From contig NZ_CAKLPZ010000001.1 of the NCBI RefSeq assembly GCF_923081025.1, positions 1,240,001 to 1,304,000 of the forward strand: DNA of 64,000 nt, given 5' to 3'. Each line of letters starts with the position of its first letter. The first letter of the stretch is position 1. The notes below the pieces were generated by a model. The model did no database searches. It saw nothing but the letters and a program-made list of their open reading frames with translations, and was not told the origin of the DNA. Shown here one piece after another: positions 50,936-59,906 of this stretch. This DNA is from Neolewinella maritima (GTDB lineage: Bacteria; Bacteroidota; Bacteroidia; Chitinophagales; Saprospiraceae). The position numbers and the translations under genes were made by a program.

Positions 50936-51988
50936 ATGGTCGAGCTAGAAGAAAACTACCGAAATATTGTAGTCATCGGTGCCTCCGCCGGTGGATTGGA
51001 AGCTATCCTGGCCATTGTGGAGGAGCTGCCGGAGGATCTGGGTGCCGCGGTATTTGTGGTGCAACATATTCCGTCCTACGCACGCAGTAACATCGACCGG
51101 GTGATCCAGTCGCACACTAAACTCCGCGTTACCCAGCCGATCGATGGGTCGCGCATCGAGCCCAATACGATCTACATCGCGCGGGCGGACCGTCACCTAA
51201 TGGTGGAGCCCGGGCGGGTCGTAGTATCCAAGGGGCCACGGGAGAATCGGTTTCGGCCAGCAGTGGACGCACTCTTTCGCTCTGCCGCTCACGCCTACCG
51301 CGACCGGGTCATCGGCGTGGTAGTCAGTGGGGCACTGAACGATGGTAGCTCCGGCACCTGGACCATTAAACGGTTCGGCGGTACATCGATCGTGCAGGAT
51401 CCGGACGAAGCCATGTTTTCCGATATGCCCCGGGAGACCATGCAGTATACGGAAGTAGATCACGTGCTACCGGCTAGTCAGATCGGGCAGTTGCTCGGTA
51501 CGCTGTGTCGTAAGGAGATCACTCCCTCGACGGGTAACGGACACTCAGAGGAGGAAGCCGCTAAGGTAGAATTAGAAATAGCAGTAGCAAAAGGAGCGAA
51601 CGGTATGAAAATGGGAATTTTAGACATCGGGAATCCATCGTCTCTGGCCTGTCCGGAGTGTCACGGCGTACTGGCCAAGTTCCAGGAAGGCCGGCTGCTT
51701 CGCTTCCGCTGCCATACCGGTCACGCACATACGGTAGAGAGTCTACTTGCAAGTGTCAACGACAACGTAGAAAAAAGTATGTGGGAGGTTATGCGGGGCA
51801 TGGAAGAGAGTAAGGTCCTGCTCGACACGCTGGCGGAGCAGATGGAGCACGCACAGGACTATGAAATGGCCGCCGTGTACCGGCAGCGCGCTGCAGCAAG
51901 TCAGGAACAGGCCGTACGTGTGCAACTGGCCATTGAGGAGAGCGATCTATCTGCGGCGGGCAGTGAGGCACTGCCCCACATCCAGTAA
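50936..51988 (+). CDS. CheB-type methylesterase without receiver domain, with C-terminal zinc-ribbon-like module
   Basis: This 350-residue protein starts at 50936. The CheB catalytic domain (about residues 10-190) has the triad Ser17 in GASAGGLEAI, His44 in VQHIPS and Asp136 in GALNDGSSGT. No response-regulator receiver precedes it. A C-terminal module has CPECHGVLAKFQEG and RFRCHTGHAHTVESLL, which look like a Cys/His zinc site, followed by a helical tail. This is the common stand-alone CheB of non-flagellar bacteria; targets are unknown. It may work with the CheB-CheR-PAS fusion two genes downstream. Confidence 0.9.
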   Translation: MVELEENYRNIVVIGASAGGLEAILAIVEELPEDLGAAVFVVQHIPSYARSNIDRVIQSHTKLRVTQPIDGSRIEPNTIYIARADRHLMVEPGRVVVSKGPRENRFRPAVDALFRSAAHAYRDRVIGVVVSGALNDGSSGTWTIKRFGGTSIVQDPDEAMFSDMPRETMQYTEVDHVLPASQIGQLLGTLCRKEITPSTGNGHSEEEAAKVELEIAVAKGANGMKMGILDIGNPSSLACPECHGVLAKFQEGRLLRFRCHTGHAHTVESLLASVNDNVEKSMWEVMRGMEESKVLLDTLAEQMEHAQDYEMAAVYRQRAAASQEQAVRVQLAIEESDLSAAGSEALPHIQ

Positions 51989-52160
51989 TTATTGAATGAA
52001 ATAAATGATGCTATTTGATAAATAGTCTTATTGTATTGCGTTCAATTGAGAGGCGAATGACACCAAGCCAAATGATGTTTCTATAAGTTATTGATAGTTA
52101 GGCTTTTATGATTTTGGCACGGGGATTGATAGCGGTGATTACATCTATTAGTCCATTTCT

Positions 52161-52538
52161 ATGCAAATCTCCCACGACGATCAAACAGGGTACGGTGATC
52201 CTACAGCCACCTATATTGATCGACTTAACCAGCGGGCACTCGAAGTGGTGAACCTGATCAACACCTTGCCCCTACCAAGCGAATTACACGCTGAATTGGC
52301 CCAATCCTGGCGAATTACCCGACAAAAGCTAGCCTTTTTCCGTCGGGAGCTGGAACGCTGCGATGGCGAGGTACAGGAAGAACTACGAATAATGCACAGC
52401 GCCCTGCTGCCGCAGGTCATGCAGTACCAAATCAAGGTCGGTGCTATGATGATCGCTGATCACTGCGATGATAAGCAGTACCTCGAAAAATGGTCTTCTA
52501 TCTGGAATGAGTTTAGTCGGCAGGATTTTGCGGCTTAG
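52161..52538 (+). CDS. Small helical protein in the CheB/CheR cluster, unknown
   Basis: This 125-residue protein has no signal and is rich in amphipathic helices (YIDRLNQRALEVVNLINTL, WRITRQKLAFFRRELERC, QEELRIMHSALLPQVMQYQI). It looks like a helical bundle of the kind found in phosphotransfer or anti-sigma-type regulators, but no conserved His with the right context was identified. A rho-independent terminator follows 42 bp after the stop. Its place between two CheB-type genes suggests a part in the same pathway (inference). Confidence 0.65.
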   Translation: MQISHDDQTGYGDPTATYIDRLNQRALEVVNLINTLPLPSELHAELAQSWRITRQKLAFFRRELERCDGEVQEELRIMHSALLPQVMQYQIKVGAMMIADHCDDKQYLEKWSSIWNEFSRQDFAA

Positions 52539-52580
52539 CTCGAGCGACAGAGACACTAAGGTATTGATATTCCCTTTTGC

Positions 52581-52613
52581 GAGCCTGCTTCCTTCGGGGA
52601 GCAAGCTCTTTTT
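52581..52613 (+). terminator. Rho-independent terminator with TTCG loop
   Basis: GAGCCTGCTTCC and GGGAGCAAGCTC pair (one mismatch, one wobble) around a TTCG tetraloop, followed by a TTTTT run. It ends the small helical gene and runs directly into the next promoter box. Confidence 0.7.
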
Positions 52614-52620
52614 ACATTCG
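52613..52620 (+). promoter_or_regulatory. -7-like box TACATTCG, four bases before the CheB-CheR fusion ATG
   Basis: One base from TAnnTTTG; CTGT separates it from the ATG at 52625. It overlaps the last T of the preceding terminator. Confidence 0.45.
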
Positions 52621-52624
52621 CTGT

Positions 52625-55600
52625 ATGGCCGTTAGAATAGTGGGAATTGGTGCATCAGCGGGCGGTCTACAGGCGCTGGAAACGTTCTTCTCGGAGCTAC
52701 CCACCGGTCTGGGTGTTGCTTACGTAGTGGTACAGCACCTATCGCCGGACCACGTAAGTAACATGGATTCCATTCTTCAGCGTGCCACGGCGCTCAAGGT
52801 GCGTTCCCTAGACGAGGATACGGTACCCCAGGCCGACCACGTGTACGTCAAACGACCCGAATACGAGGTGCGGGTAGGAGATCAGCTTACCCTCCTTCCC
52901 CGGCAGTCTGGCAACGATGCGTTGTACCTGCCCATCGACGATTTTTTCTTCAGCCTGGCGCAGAGTCGCCGGGAGGATGCTATTGGCATCATTCTGTCGG
53001 GTATGGGGACCGACGGAAGTCGTGGACTAAAGGAAATAAAGGCGCAGGGCGGCTTAGTAATGGTACAGACTCCCCGGAGTGCCCAGTTTGACGGGATGCC
53101 CTCCGCCGCGCTCCGTCAGCATATCGCTGATGTGGTGTTGCCTCCTTCGGAATTAGCGAGCCGACTGGCTATGATGCTGCGGCACAATAGCGTACAGCCC
53201 CCATCTCCCGGCATCGACCTGACTGACCAGGACAACATCTACCGGGTTTTATTAGAGCGGGTCCACGCTACTACACGCATCGATTTTACGCGGTACCGTC
53301 CGGCAACCATCCACCGCCGGATCGAGAAGCGGATGCTGATCACTCAGATCGAGTCGCTAGAACAGTACATCGCCTATGCGCTCACCAATGAGAGTGAGCA
53401 GCAAATCCTACGGCAGAGCTTCCTCATCGGGGTGACCCGCTTTTTCCGTGACAGTGAGGCATTCACCCGGATCAGGGAACACGTCATCCCTGACCTGTTT
53501 GCGCGCACGCCAGAGGAGCAGGACCTGCGTATCTGGGTGCCTTCGTGCTCTACCGGTGAAGAGGTGTACACCATCGCCATGCTCGTGGAGGATTACCTCG
53601 ACAGCCAGTCCGTCCGTCGCAGTTACAAGATATTTGGATCCGACGTAGATCGCCGCTCCATCGTTTACGCCGGTCAGGGCAGGTATGACGAGACTATACA
53701 GGCGGACGTGCCACCTGAATTTCTCCAGCAGTATTTCATCCGTAGTAGCCAGGGCTACCGCATCAACGATGCGTTGAAGGAACACATCCTGTTCGCCGTC
53801 CAAAACCTACTGGACGATCCACCCTTCATTCGGGTTGATTTGATCTCTTGCCGCAATTTTTTGATCTACGTCAATGCGGACGCGCAGCAGCAGATTCTAT
53901 CCAATTTTCACTTTGGGCTCAACCCCGCCGCTTACCTGTTTCTCGGGCCTAGCGAGCACCTTGGGAGTTTACAGGCCACCTTCACTACGGTAGATCGCCG
54001 CTGGAAGATCTACCAAAAGCGGCCGGACGGCGCTGCGCCGAGTCCGCGTACCACCGTCAGAGCTTATTCCTCCCTGCGTACCGGAAAGCTTACCGTTCCC
54101 ACTATGGCTCCTACACACAGTGCATCCGTCAACCTAGAGGCGGTACGTCCGCAATCCGTTCATCCCAATCCGCCCAGAGTCTCTATGGACGAATATTCCC
54201 GTTTCCTCTCCGAGCGCTATGCGCCTACCACGCTATTTGTAAATCAGCGATACGATATCCTTTACCTGAACGGTGAGTTCACCGGTATTCTTCGGTTGCC
54301 CCGGTTTGATGCACTGCTTTCGCTGCGTACCGTGATCAACGAAGATGTACAGAGCTTACTGATCGCCGGGGTAGACCGGGTGCTCAGCAGCCACCGTTCT
54401 GGACTATTCGAACGCATCAATGTAGCCGCAGATTCTGAGCCACCCCGCTGGCTACAGGTTCGCTTTAGTTTGTTCGACTCCACCAGTGTGAACGAACCGG
54501 TCGTCATGCTGGAGTTTATGAATGCGACAAACGATAAGAACGGGGGCTCCACGGACGAGAACGGTGATACGGAAGTGTACGATGTGGACCGTCGCTTATT
54601 AGAAAAAGTTGGTGAACTGGAAGCTGAACTATTGCGCTCCGAGCGTCGCGCGCAGAAGTTGTACAACGAGTTGGAAGCAACCAACGAAGAGCTGCAATCC
54701 AGTAACCGGGAACTACTGGCCTCCAATGAGGAAATGCAGAGTACGAATGAAGAGCTACAGTCGGTAAATGAGGAACTGTATACCGTTAACAACGAATATC
54801 AACGAAAGAATGACGAGTTAATAAATACGAATAACGATATCAATAACCTGCTGAAGAGCACGCAGATCAGCACTGTTTTCGTAGATAATGACCTGAACAT
54901 TCGTCGCTTCACCCCCGGGATCGGTGAACTGTTTAACCTTACGAATTATGACCTAGGTCGTCCGCTCGCCGCTTTCGCCAATCCGTTCGACGGGGTAGAT
55001 ATTGAGCAGCTCGCCAGGGAAGTTCTACGCACCAAAATGCGCTACGATACCGAAGTGCAGGATAGAAGTGGCAACTACTTTCTTCTCCGCTTGATTCCCT
55101 ACCTGACTCAGGACGATCAGCCCCAGGGGGCGGTGATCACCTTCGTGGACACCAATGACTTGGTGATGACCCGCCGCCGGCTCACCGACCTTGCCCATAA
55201 GTATGAGGCGATTTTTCAGAACACACAGGAGGTCATCGCCATCGTCGAAAATAACAGTCGGATCAAGGAGATCAATCGTTCCCTCGCCGGTCGTAGCAAG
55301 CAGGAGCTATTGGATACCTACTTTACGGACTTAGTCCTCGACGACCCGGGTAAAGTGCAATTTACCGAAATGCTCCGCGCCGCCTTTGATCACCGACAGG
55401 TTGACGTGCTTGCCCTCAGCCTACCCAGCACCGGGGATGAGGCGGCCCGGGTAGAGGCTGAATTTATTCCCATTCTAACCACTTCGACTGATCCGCTGAC
55501 CGCCAAGGAAAGTACGGTCACTCACACGATGATCATCATCCACGATATCACATCACACGAAAACCAGCGTATTGAGTACGACCAGGTCGTACAGCGCTAC

Positions 55601-55924
55601 GAACGACTACTTAGTCATGTGTCGCAGCCGGCGGGGCTATTCGATATGAACGAGCGGATCGTATTCATGAACGAGCGGACCACGCTGGCCCGTAAGCATA
55701 CCTACTACTTGCAGCGAAGTATAACGGATTTACTCAGTCCGGAGGGTGTAAACCGTTTCCGCAGGGCCGTAGAACAACTCAAGCAGGGCCAAAAAACCAT
55801 CGAGGTGAACTACCCGGATGAAGAGCTTCTCGAGGAGACGCAGGCACTGCGCGTGCGTTACCGTCCGGTCTTTGCCGATGATGAAATGGTGCTGATAAGT
55901 TTTGAAGTGCTACAGACGAGCTAG
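52625..55924 (+). CDS. CheB-CheR fusion protein with PAS domains
   Basis: The ATG at 52625 gives 1,099 residues. The CheB domain has Ser11 (GASAGGLQAL), His38 (VVQHLSPDH) and Asp130 (GMGTDGSRG). The CheR methyltransferase domain (about 205-470) has TRFFRDSEAF, the SAM motif VPSCSTGEEVYTIAML and CRNFLIYVN. Then come a PAS-like region, a long coiled coil (about 650-745; ATNEELQSSNRELLASNEEM), and further PAS domains to the end. No histidine kinase or GGDEF output follows, unlike many CheBR-PAS-kinase proteins. It may modify or dock other signalling proteins. It is convergent with the sigma-54 activator (four-base overlap). Confidence 0.92.
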   Translation: MAVRIVGIGASAGGLQALETFFSELPTGLGVAYVVVQHLSPDHVSNMDSILQRATALKVRSLDEDTVPQADHVYVKRPEYEVRVGDQLTLLPRQSGNDALYLPIDDFFFSLAQSRREDAIGIILSGMGTDGSRGLKEIKAQGGLVMVQTPRSAQFDGMPSAALRQHIADVVLPPSELASRLAMMLRHNSVQPPSPGIDLTDQDNIYRVLLERVHATTRIDFTRYRPATIHRRIEKRMLITQIESLEQYIAYALTNESEQQILRQSFLIGVTRFFRDSEAFTRIREHVIPDLFARTPEEQDLRIWVPSCSTGEEVYTIAMLVEDYLDSQSVRRSYKIFGSDVDRRSIVYAGQGRYDETIQADVPPEFLQQYFIRSSQGYRINDALKEHILFAVQNLLDDPPFIRVDLISCRNFLIYVNADAQQQILSNFHFGLNPAAYLFLGPSEHLGSLQATFTTVDRRWKIYQKRPDGAAPSPRTTVRAYSSLRTGKLTVPTMAPTHSASVNLEAVRPQSVHPNPPRVSMDEYSRFLSERYAPTTLFVNQRYDILYLNGEFTGILRLPRFDALLSLRTVINEDVQSLLIAGVDRVLSSHRSGLFERINVAADSEPPRWLQVRFSLFDSTSVNEPVVMLEFMNATNDKNGGSTDENGDTEVYDVDRRLLEKVGELEAELLRSERRAQKLYNELEATNEELQSSNRELLASNEEMQSTNEELQSVNEELYTVNNEYQRKNDELINTNNDINNLLKSTQISTVFVDNDLNIRRFTPGIGELFNLTNYDLGRPLAAFANPFDGVDIEQLAREVLRTKMRYDTEVQDRSGNYFLLRLIPYLTQDDQPQGAVITFVDTNDLVMTRRRLTDLAHKYEAIFQNTQEVIAIVENNSRIKEINRSLAGRSKQELLDTYFTDLVLDDPGKVQFTEMLRAAFDHRQVDVLALSLPSTGDEAARVEAEFIPILTTSTDPLTAKESTVTHTMIIIHDITSHENQRIEYDQVVQRYERLLSHVSQPAGLFDMNERIVFMNERTTLARKHTYYLQRSITDLLSPEGVNRFRRAVEQLKQGQKTIEVNYPDEELLEETQALRVRYRPVFADDEMVLISFEVLQTS

Positions 55925-57717
55925 CCACGGCTCCGGGAAATCCCCAGCTTGCGCATTTTACTGAACAGCGTCTGGGGGTTCAGCCCTAGTAGCTCTGCTG
56001 CCCCTCCCTGCCCACTCACCTTTCCGCCGGTTAGTGTAAGTACGGATTGAATGTGGCGGCGCTGCATTTCGTCGAATGGTAGGACCTCATTAACGTCCGT
56101 ACTACGCCCGTTAGCTGTGGCAGGGGTACTTCGGGGACCAGCTGATGCACGACGCGTAGCAAAATCCAGGTTCAGGTAGGGCCCGGTACTGAGAATGAGC
56201 GCCCGCTGTATCATGTTTTCGAGCTCGCGTATGTTACCCGGAAATGGAAGTTCCTGCAGTAGTTGAAGATCGCGGTCTTGTAGGGTAGGTAGCTCACTGT
56301 CATCCGGCAGGTACTTTTTGATGAAGTGCATTACCAGCGTCCCGATATCTTCCCGCCGCTCCCGCAGCGGTATACTATGAATGGGAAATACATTGAGCCG
56401 AAAGTACAAGTCCGAGCGGAACGTGCCTTGCTCTACCTGCTCCCGAAGGTCCTGATTGGTAGCCGCTATAATGCGCACATCAGTCTGTACGCTGGTCCGT
56501 GCCCCCAGGGGAGTAAATTCTCCGTCCTGCAGTACCCGTAGTAGCCGTGTCTGTAGCGCCAGGGGCATCTCCCCGATCTCATCGAGAAACAGGGTCGCCT
56601 CGTCGGCTAGTTCGAAGCGGCCCAGATGATCGGTTCGCGCTCCGGTGAAGGCACCCTTTCGGTAGCCGAAGAGCTCGCTTTCGATGAGGTCAGCGGGAAG
56701 CGCCCCACAGTTGAGTATAACCAGGGGGCGGGAAGCCCGTCCGCTCTGGCTGTGGACCGCGCGAGCCAGTAGCTCCTTACCGGTACCCGTCTCTCCGGTA
56801 ATCAATACGGTGCTGTCCGTATGGGCGACCTGCCTGACCTGGTGAAGGATGTGCTTATACTGCGGACTTTGCGTAATGATGCGGTACTGCTCGGGTGCCG
56901 CGTCGAATTTTTCGCTGACCAGAATACTCCGTCGCTCGAGTTGCGTGACCAGGGTAGCGTTTTCTAACTCCAGTGCCTGTTGCTTGCGCTGGCTCTTTCT
57001 CTGCTCCGTAATGTCTACGACGGTCACCAAGAGGCCACTGACCGGGTTGGCGTGCTGCAGGGGGGTCACGGTGATCCGCGCGGGCAGCAGGCTTCCGTCA
57101 CTACGCTGTAGGGAGGTTTCATAGGTAGTCAGGCCCTGTGCATACGCCTGCTCCACGTGCCGCGTCAGGGCAGTTCGGTCGGTTTCCACGTCGAGATCGA
57201 GCAGGTGTAGGCCCGTGGTCCCCTCCCGGCGGTTCAGATCCGCCCGCAGTGCTGCGTTCATCAACGAGATGGTGCCATCGGTGGCGATGGTGAGCGCTGC
57301 AAAGGGTAGGCGGTCGAGTAGTGCGATGACGTGCCGCGAATCGTCCTCCAGGGAGAACAGTTCACTGGGCTTGAGCTTGGACAACACGCCGTACAGCGCG
57401 GGCTGTCGCTGCCACTCGACCCGTGAAGCATATAAGATGATGGACTGCTTATTGACCCCCAACCGACCTACGGGAAGTACCAGCCGCCGGGGGCCGGATG
57501 AATCCTTGAAGCTCTGCAGGAAGCCCCGTAGTTCCGCGCGGTTGTGGAAGATTCCGAGACCGAACAGCGAGCGATCCAGTTCCACCAACTTGGGCTGACC
57601 GGCAGCCTTGAGCATAGCGGCGTTGGCCGCCTTGATCGTGCCGTCTTCCAACGCTACGAAAGCGGGAAGGGGATTTGTATCAACCAGCCGTTCAATCAGG
57701 GGACCGTTTGCTGGCAT
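55921..57717 (-). CDS. PAS-domain sigma-54-dependent transcriptional activator
   Basis: The ATG at 57717 gives 598 residues. Two PAS domains (about 10-130 and 140-260) precede an AAA+ domain with Walker A TGETGTGKELLA, the sigma-54 contact loop GAFTGA (ELFGYRKGAFTGARTDH), Walker B LFLDEIGE and the arginine-finger region. The C-terminus has a Fis-type helix-turn-helix (GGAAELLGLNPQTLFSKMRK). There is no receiver domain, so it senses through PAS. A TATCTTTA box lies four bases upstream of the ATG. Its tail-to-tail position with the CheBR gene suggests a shared pathway. Confidence 0.93.
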   Translation of the reverse strand: MPANGPLIERLVDTNPLPAFVALEDGTIKAANAAMLKAAGQPKLVELDRSLFGLGIFHNRAELRGFLQSFKDSSGPRRLVLPVGRLGVNKQSIILYASRVEWQRQPALYGVLSKLKPSELFSLEDDSRHVIALLDRLPFAALTIATDGTISLMNAALRADLNRREGTTGLHLLDLDVETDRTALTRHVEQAYAQGLTTYETSLQRSDGSLLPARITVTPLQHANPVSGLLVTVVDITEQRKSQRKQQALELENATLVTQLERRSILVSEKFDAAPEQYRIITQSPQYKHILHQVRQVAHTDSTVLITGETGTGKELLARAVHSQSGRASRPLVILNCGALPADLIESELFGYRKGAFTGARTDHLGRFELADEATLFLDEIGEMPLALQTRLLRVLQDGEFTPLGARTSVQTDVRIIAATNQDLREQVEQGTFRSDLYFRLNVFPIHSIPLRERREDIGTLVMHFIKKYLPDDSELPTLQDRDLQLLQELPFPGNIRELENMIQRALILSTGPYLNLDFATRRASAGPRSTPATANGRSTDVNEVLPFDEMQRRHIQSVLTLTGGKVSGQGGAAELLGLNPQTLFSKMRKLGISRSRG

Positions 57718-57721
57718 TTGA

Positions 57722-57729
57722 TAAAGATA
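57722..57729 (-). promoter_or_regulatory. -7-like box TATCTTTA, four bases before the sigma-54 activator ATG
   Basis: On the minus strand the order is TATCTTTA, then TCAA, then ATG. It differs from TAnnTTTG in the last base. Confidence 0.4.
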
Positions 57730-57779
57730 TAATTTTCGGTAAGGTAATCTATGTTGCAAGATGACACTAACTCCAATGG

Positions 57780-59906
57780 CTAGGGAGTGAGTACGGCATT
57801 GTCCAATTCACGCAGGTACTTCGGTACCGTGAATCGCTGCCCGTAGCGCTTGCGCAGTTCGCCACAGCGCCCGACGAATTCGTCCTCTCCGTAGCTGTGT
57901 ATATACCGCATCACACCACCCGTATAGCCCGGAAACCCCCAGCCGTATACGCTGGCCAGGTTGGCCGCTTCGATGTGCTCGATCACGTGTTCCTGCAGGC
58001 ACCAGCCGGCCTCGATCACCTGAGCGAACAAAAAGCGGTCCTTCATCCGCGTGCGGTCGTAGGATTCTTTCGTCACGGGAAAGTGATCTGCCAGACCGGC
58101 CCAGAGACGCGCCGTTCCGTTTTCCTCGTAATCGTAGAAACCTAGTCGCTTGCTCCGGCCGGTACGCTGCAGTTCGTCCCGCATTACGGTAAGAGCCTCC
58201 ACCGCCGGATGCTGTTTGTAGCGTTCCCCGTAGTGTTCGGCGGCCTGCTGTTCGTAGCGGAGTACGAGTTTGAGGCCGAGATCATCCGCCATGGCGAGGG
58301 GGCCGGACTTCATTCCCGCCTGCCGCCCCATGTTTTCGATCAGCGCGGCGGAGTACCCCTCACTGAGCATGGTGATGCCCTCCAGAATGTAGGTGTTGAG
58401 CACACGGGCTGCGAAAAAGCCCCAGCTATCCTTCACCACCACGGGCAGCTTGCGGATAGATATGGCGAAATCGAACGCCCGGGCCACCGTCTCTTCACTC
58501 GTGGCCGCACCGGCCACCACCTCCACGACAGCGGTTTTCTCAGCGGGACTGAAGAAGTGTAGGCCTACGTAATTGGCCGGTCGCAGACTTTCCTTACCCA
58601 ATTCCGTGATGGGAATTGAAAGCGTATTGGTGGCAAAGACCGAGTACTCATCGAGGTGTTCCTCCGCTTCGCGGGTCACTTTGGTCTTGACCGATTTGTT
58701 TTCAAATACGGCCTCCACTACGATGTCGCAGTCTTTGAACAGATCGCTTTGATTGGTGGTAGTGACGCGCTCGAGAAGCTGTTCCCGCTCCTCCAGTTGG
58801 AAGGTGCCGCGCTCGATGTACTCGTCTATTTTGGCGCTTACGTATTCCTTCCCCCGGTCGGCAATGGGCTGGCTGACATCCTTCAGTACGACCTGTAGTC
58901 CGTTGCGTAGGCAGAGAAATGCGATGCCGGAGCCCATTTGCCCCGCTCCGATGATACCCACCTTGCGGGCCCGAAACTTACCGAAGCCCTTCGGCCGGCC
59001 GACGCCCCCGCGCACGGCCTGCTTGTCGAACCAGTAGGTCGAGATCATATTCTTGGTGACCGGATCGGTGGCCACGCGGGCGTAGTAGCGGCTATCCAGC
59101 CGGTAGGCTGTCGCGAAGTCAAGCTTGGAGCCCTCCGCCAGCAGATCGATGATAGCCCGCTTGGCGGGGTATAGGTCGTTAGTGTGGGCGGAAAGCCGGG
59201 CGGTCAATAGGCGGATACGGTGACCCAAATTGGGGTCGGCCGCCGTGCCCCCGGGAATGCTTCCGTTGGGATCGTCCCAGGGTCGGGCCACGTCGTGGTG
59301 TCTGAGCAACCAGGCCTTTGCCTTGGCCATCATGTCTTCCCGGTCGGTAGCCAGGGCATCGATGAGGCCTACCTTATGGGCTTCCTGTGGGCTATATCTC
59401 CTGCCCTCCAGCAGCAGAGGATACGCCCGCTCGATGCCGAGCAGCCACATGAGACGGATAATGGCCCCTCCGCTAGGGATGAGTCCAATCTTCACCTCCG
59501 GATGACCCATGCGCAGCTTAGAGTCAGCCAGCGCGATGCGGTAATGACAGGCCAGGGTAAGTTCGAATCCCGTGCCGAGTGCATCGCCATTGATGGCGGC
59601 AGCTACGGGCACGCCGGGTACCTCCAGGTCACGCAGAAATTGCTTGAGCTGCTGCGCGGCCTCGAAGGCCTTGGCGGGGTCTTCCAGCCGGTAGAGGTAG
59701 TCCAGGTCGCCGGATTCCAGAAAGTCTTGCTTGGCGGACGTTATGATCACGCCGTTCAACTTGCCGGCCGCTTTTTCCTGCTTCAGGTGCGCGATCACGG
59801 GGGCGAAGGCGGCTACGATCTGGTGGTTGAGCAGGTTGCCGGCCCGGCCCGACATATCCAGGATCAGGGTAGCAATGTGGTCGGTGTCCTTGCGGTAGTG
59901 GATCAT
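57780..59906 (-). CDS. Fatty-acid oxidation complex alpha subunit (enoyl-CoA hydratase/3-hydroxyacyl-CoA dehydrogenase)
   Basis: This 708-residue fusion has a crotonase domain (about 1-200) with active-site glutamates in GTGFELTLACHYR and MGHPEVKIGLIPSGG. A Rossmann 3-hydroxyacyl-CoA dehydrogenase follows (RKVGIIGAGQMGSGIAFLC), with the catalytic His in YVGLHFFSPAEK. The two C-terminal helical domains contain DSWGFFAARVLNTY. It performs the hydration and NAD-dependent oxidation steps of beta-oxidation, FadB/FadJ style. Its ATG overlaps the thiolase-like stop by four bases, so the two subunits are made together. Key residues look intact, unlike the partner. Confidence 0.93.
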   Translation of the reverse strand: MIHYRKDTDHIATLILDMSGRAGNLLNHQIVAAFAPVIAHLKQEKAAGKLNGVIITSAKQDFLESGDLDYLYRLEDPAKAFEAAQQLKQFLRDLEVPGVPVAAAINGDALGTGFELTLACHYRIALADSKLRMGHPEVKIGLIPSGGAIIRLMWLLGIERAYPLLLEGRRYSPQEAHKVGLIDALATDREDMMAKAKAWLLRHHDVARPWDDPNGSIPGGTAADPNLGHRIRLLTARLSAHTNDLYPAKRAIIDLLAEGSKLDFATAYRLDSRYYARVATDPVTKNMISTYWFDKQAVRGGVGRPKGFGKFRARKVGIIGAGQMGSGIAFLCLRNGLQVVLKDVSQPIADRGKEYVSAKIDEYIERGTFQLEEREQLLERVTTTNQSDLFKDCDIVVEAVFENKSVKTKVTREAEEHLDEYSVFATNTLSIPITELGKESLRPANYVGLHFFSPAEKTAVVEVVAGAATSEETVARAFDFAISIRKLPVVVKDSWGFFAARVLNTYILEGITMLSEGYSAALIENMGRQAGMKSGPLAMADDLGLKLVLRYEQQAAEHYGERYKQHPAVEALTVMRDELQRTGRSKRLGFYDYEENGTARLWAGLADHFPVTKESYDRTRMKDRFLFAQVIEAGWCLQEHVIEHIEAANLASVYGWGFPGYTGGVMRYIHSYGEDEFVGRCGELRKRYGQRFTVPKYLRELDNAVLTP

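Noticed and set aside
57780-59906. Loss of the dehydrogenase Asn in the FadB-like protein (FFAARVL)
   Set aside because: Related 3-hydroxyacyl-CoA dehydrogenases of this subgroup also lack the Asn at this site, so it is not evidence for inactivity.
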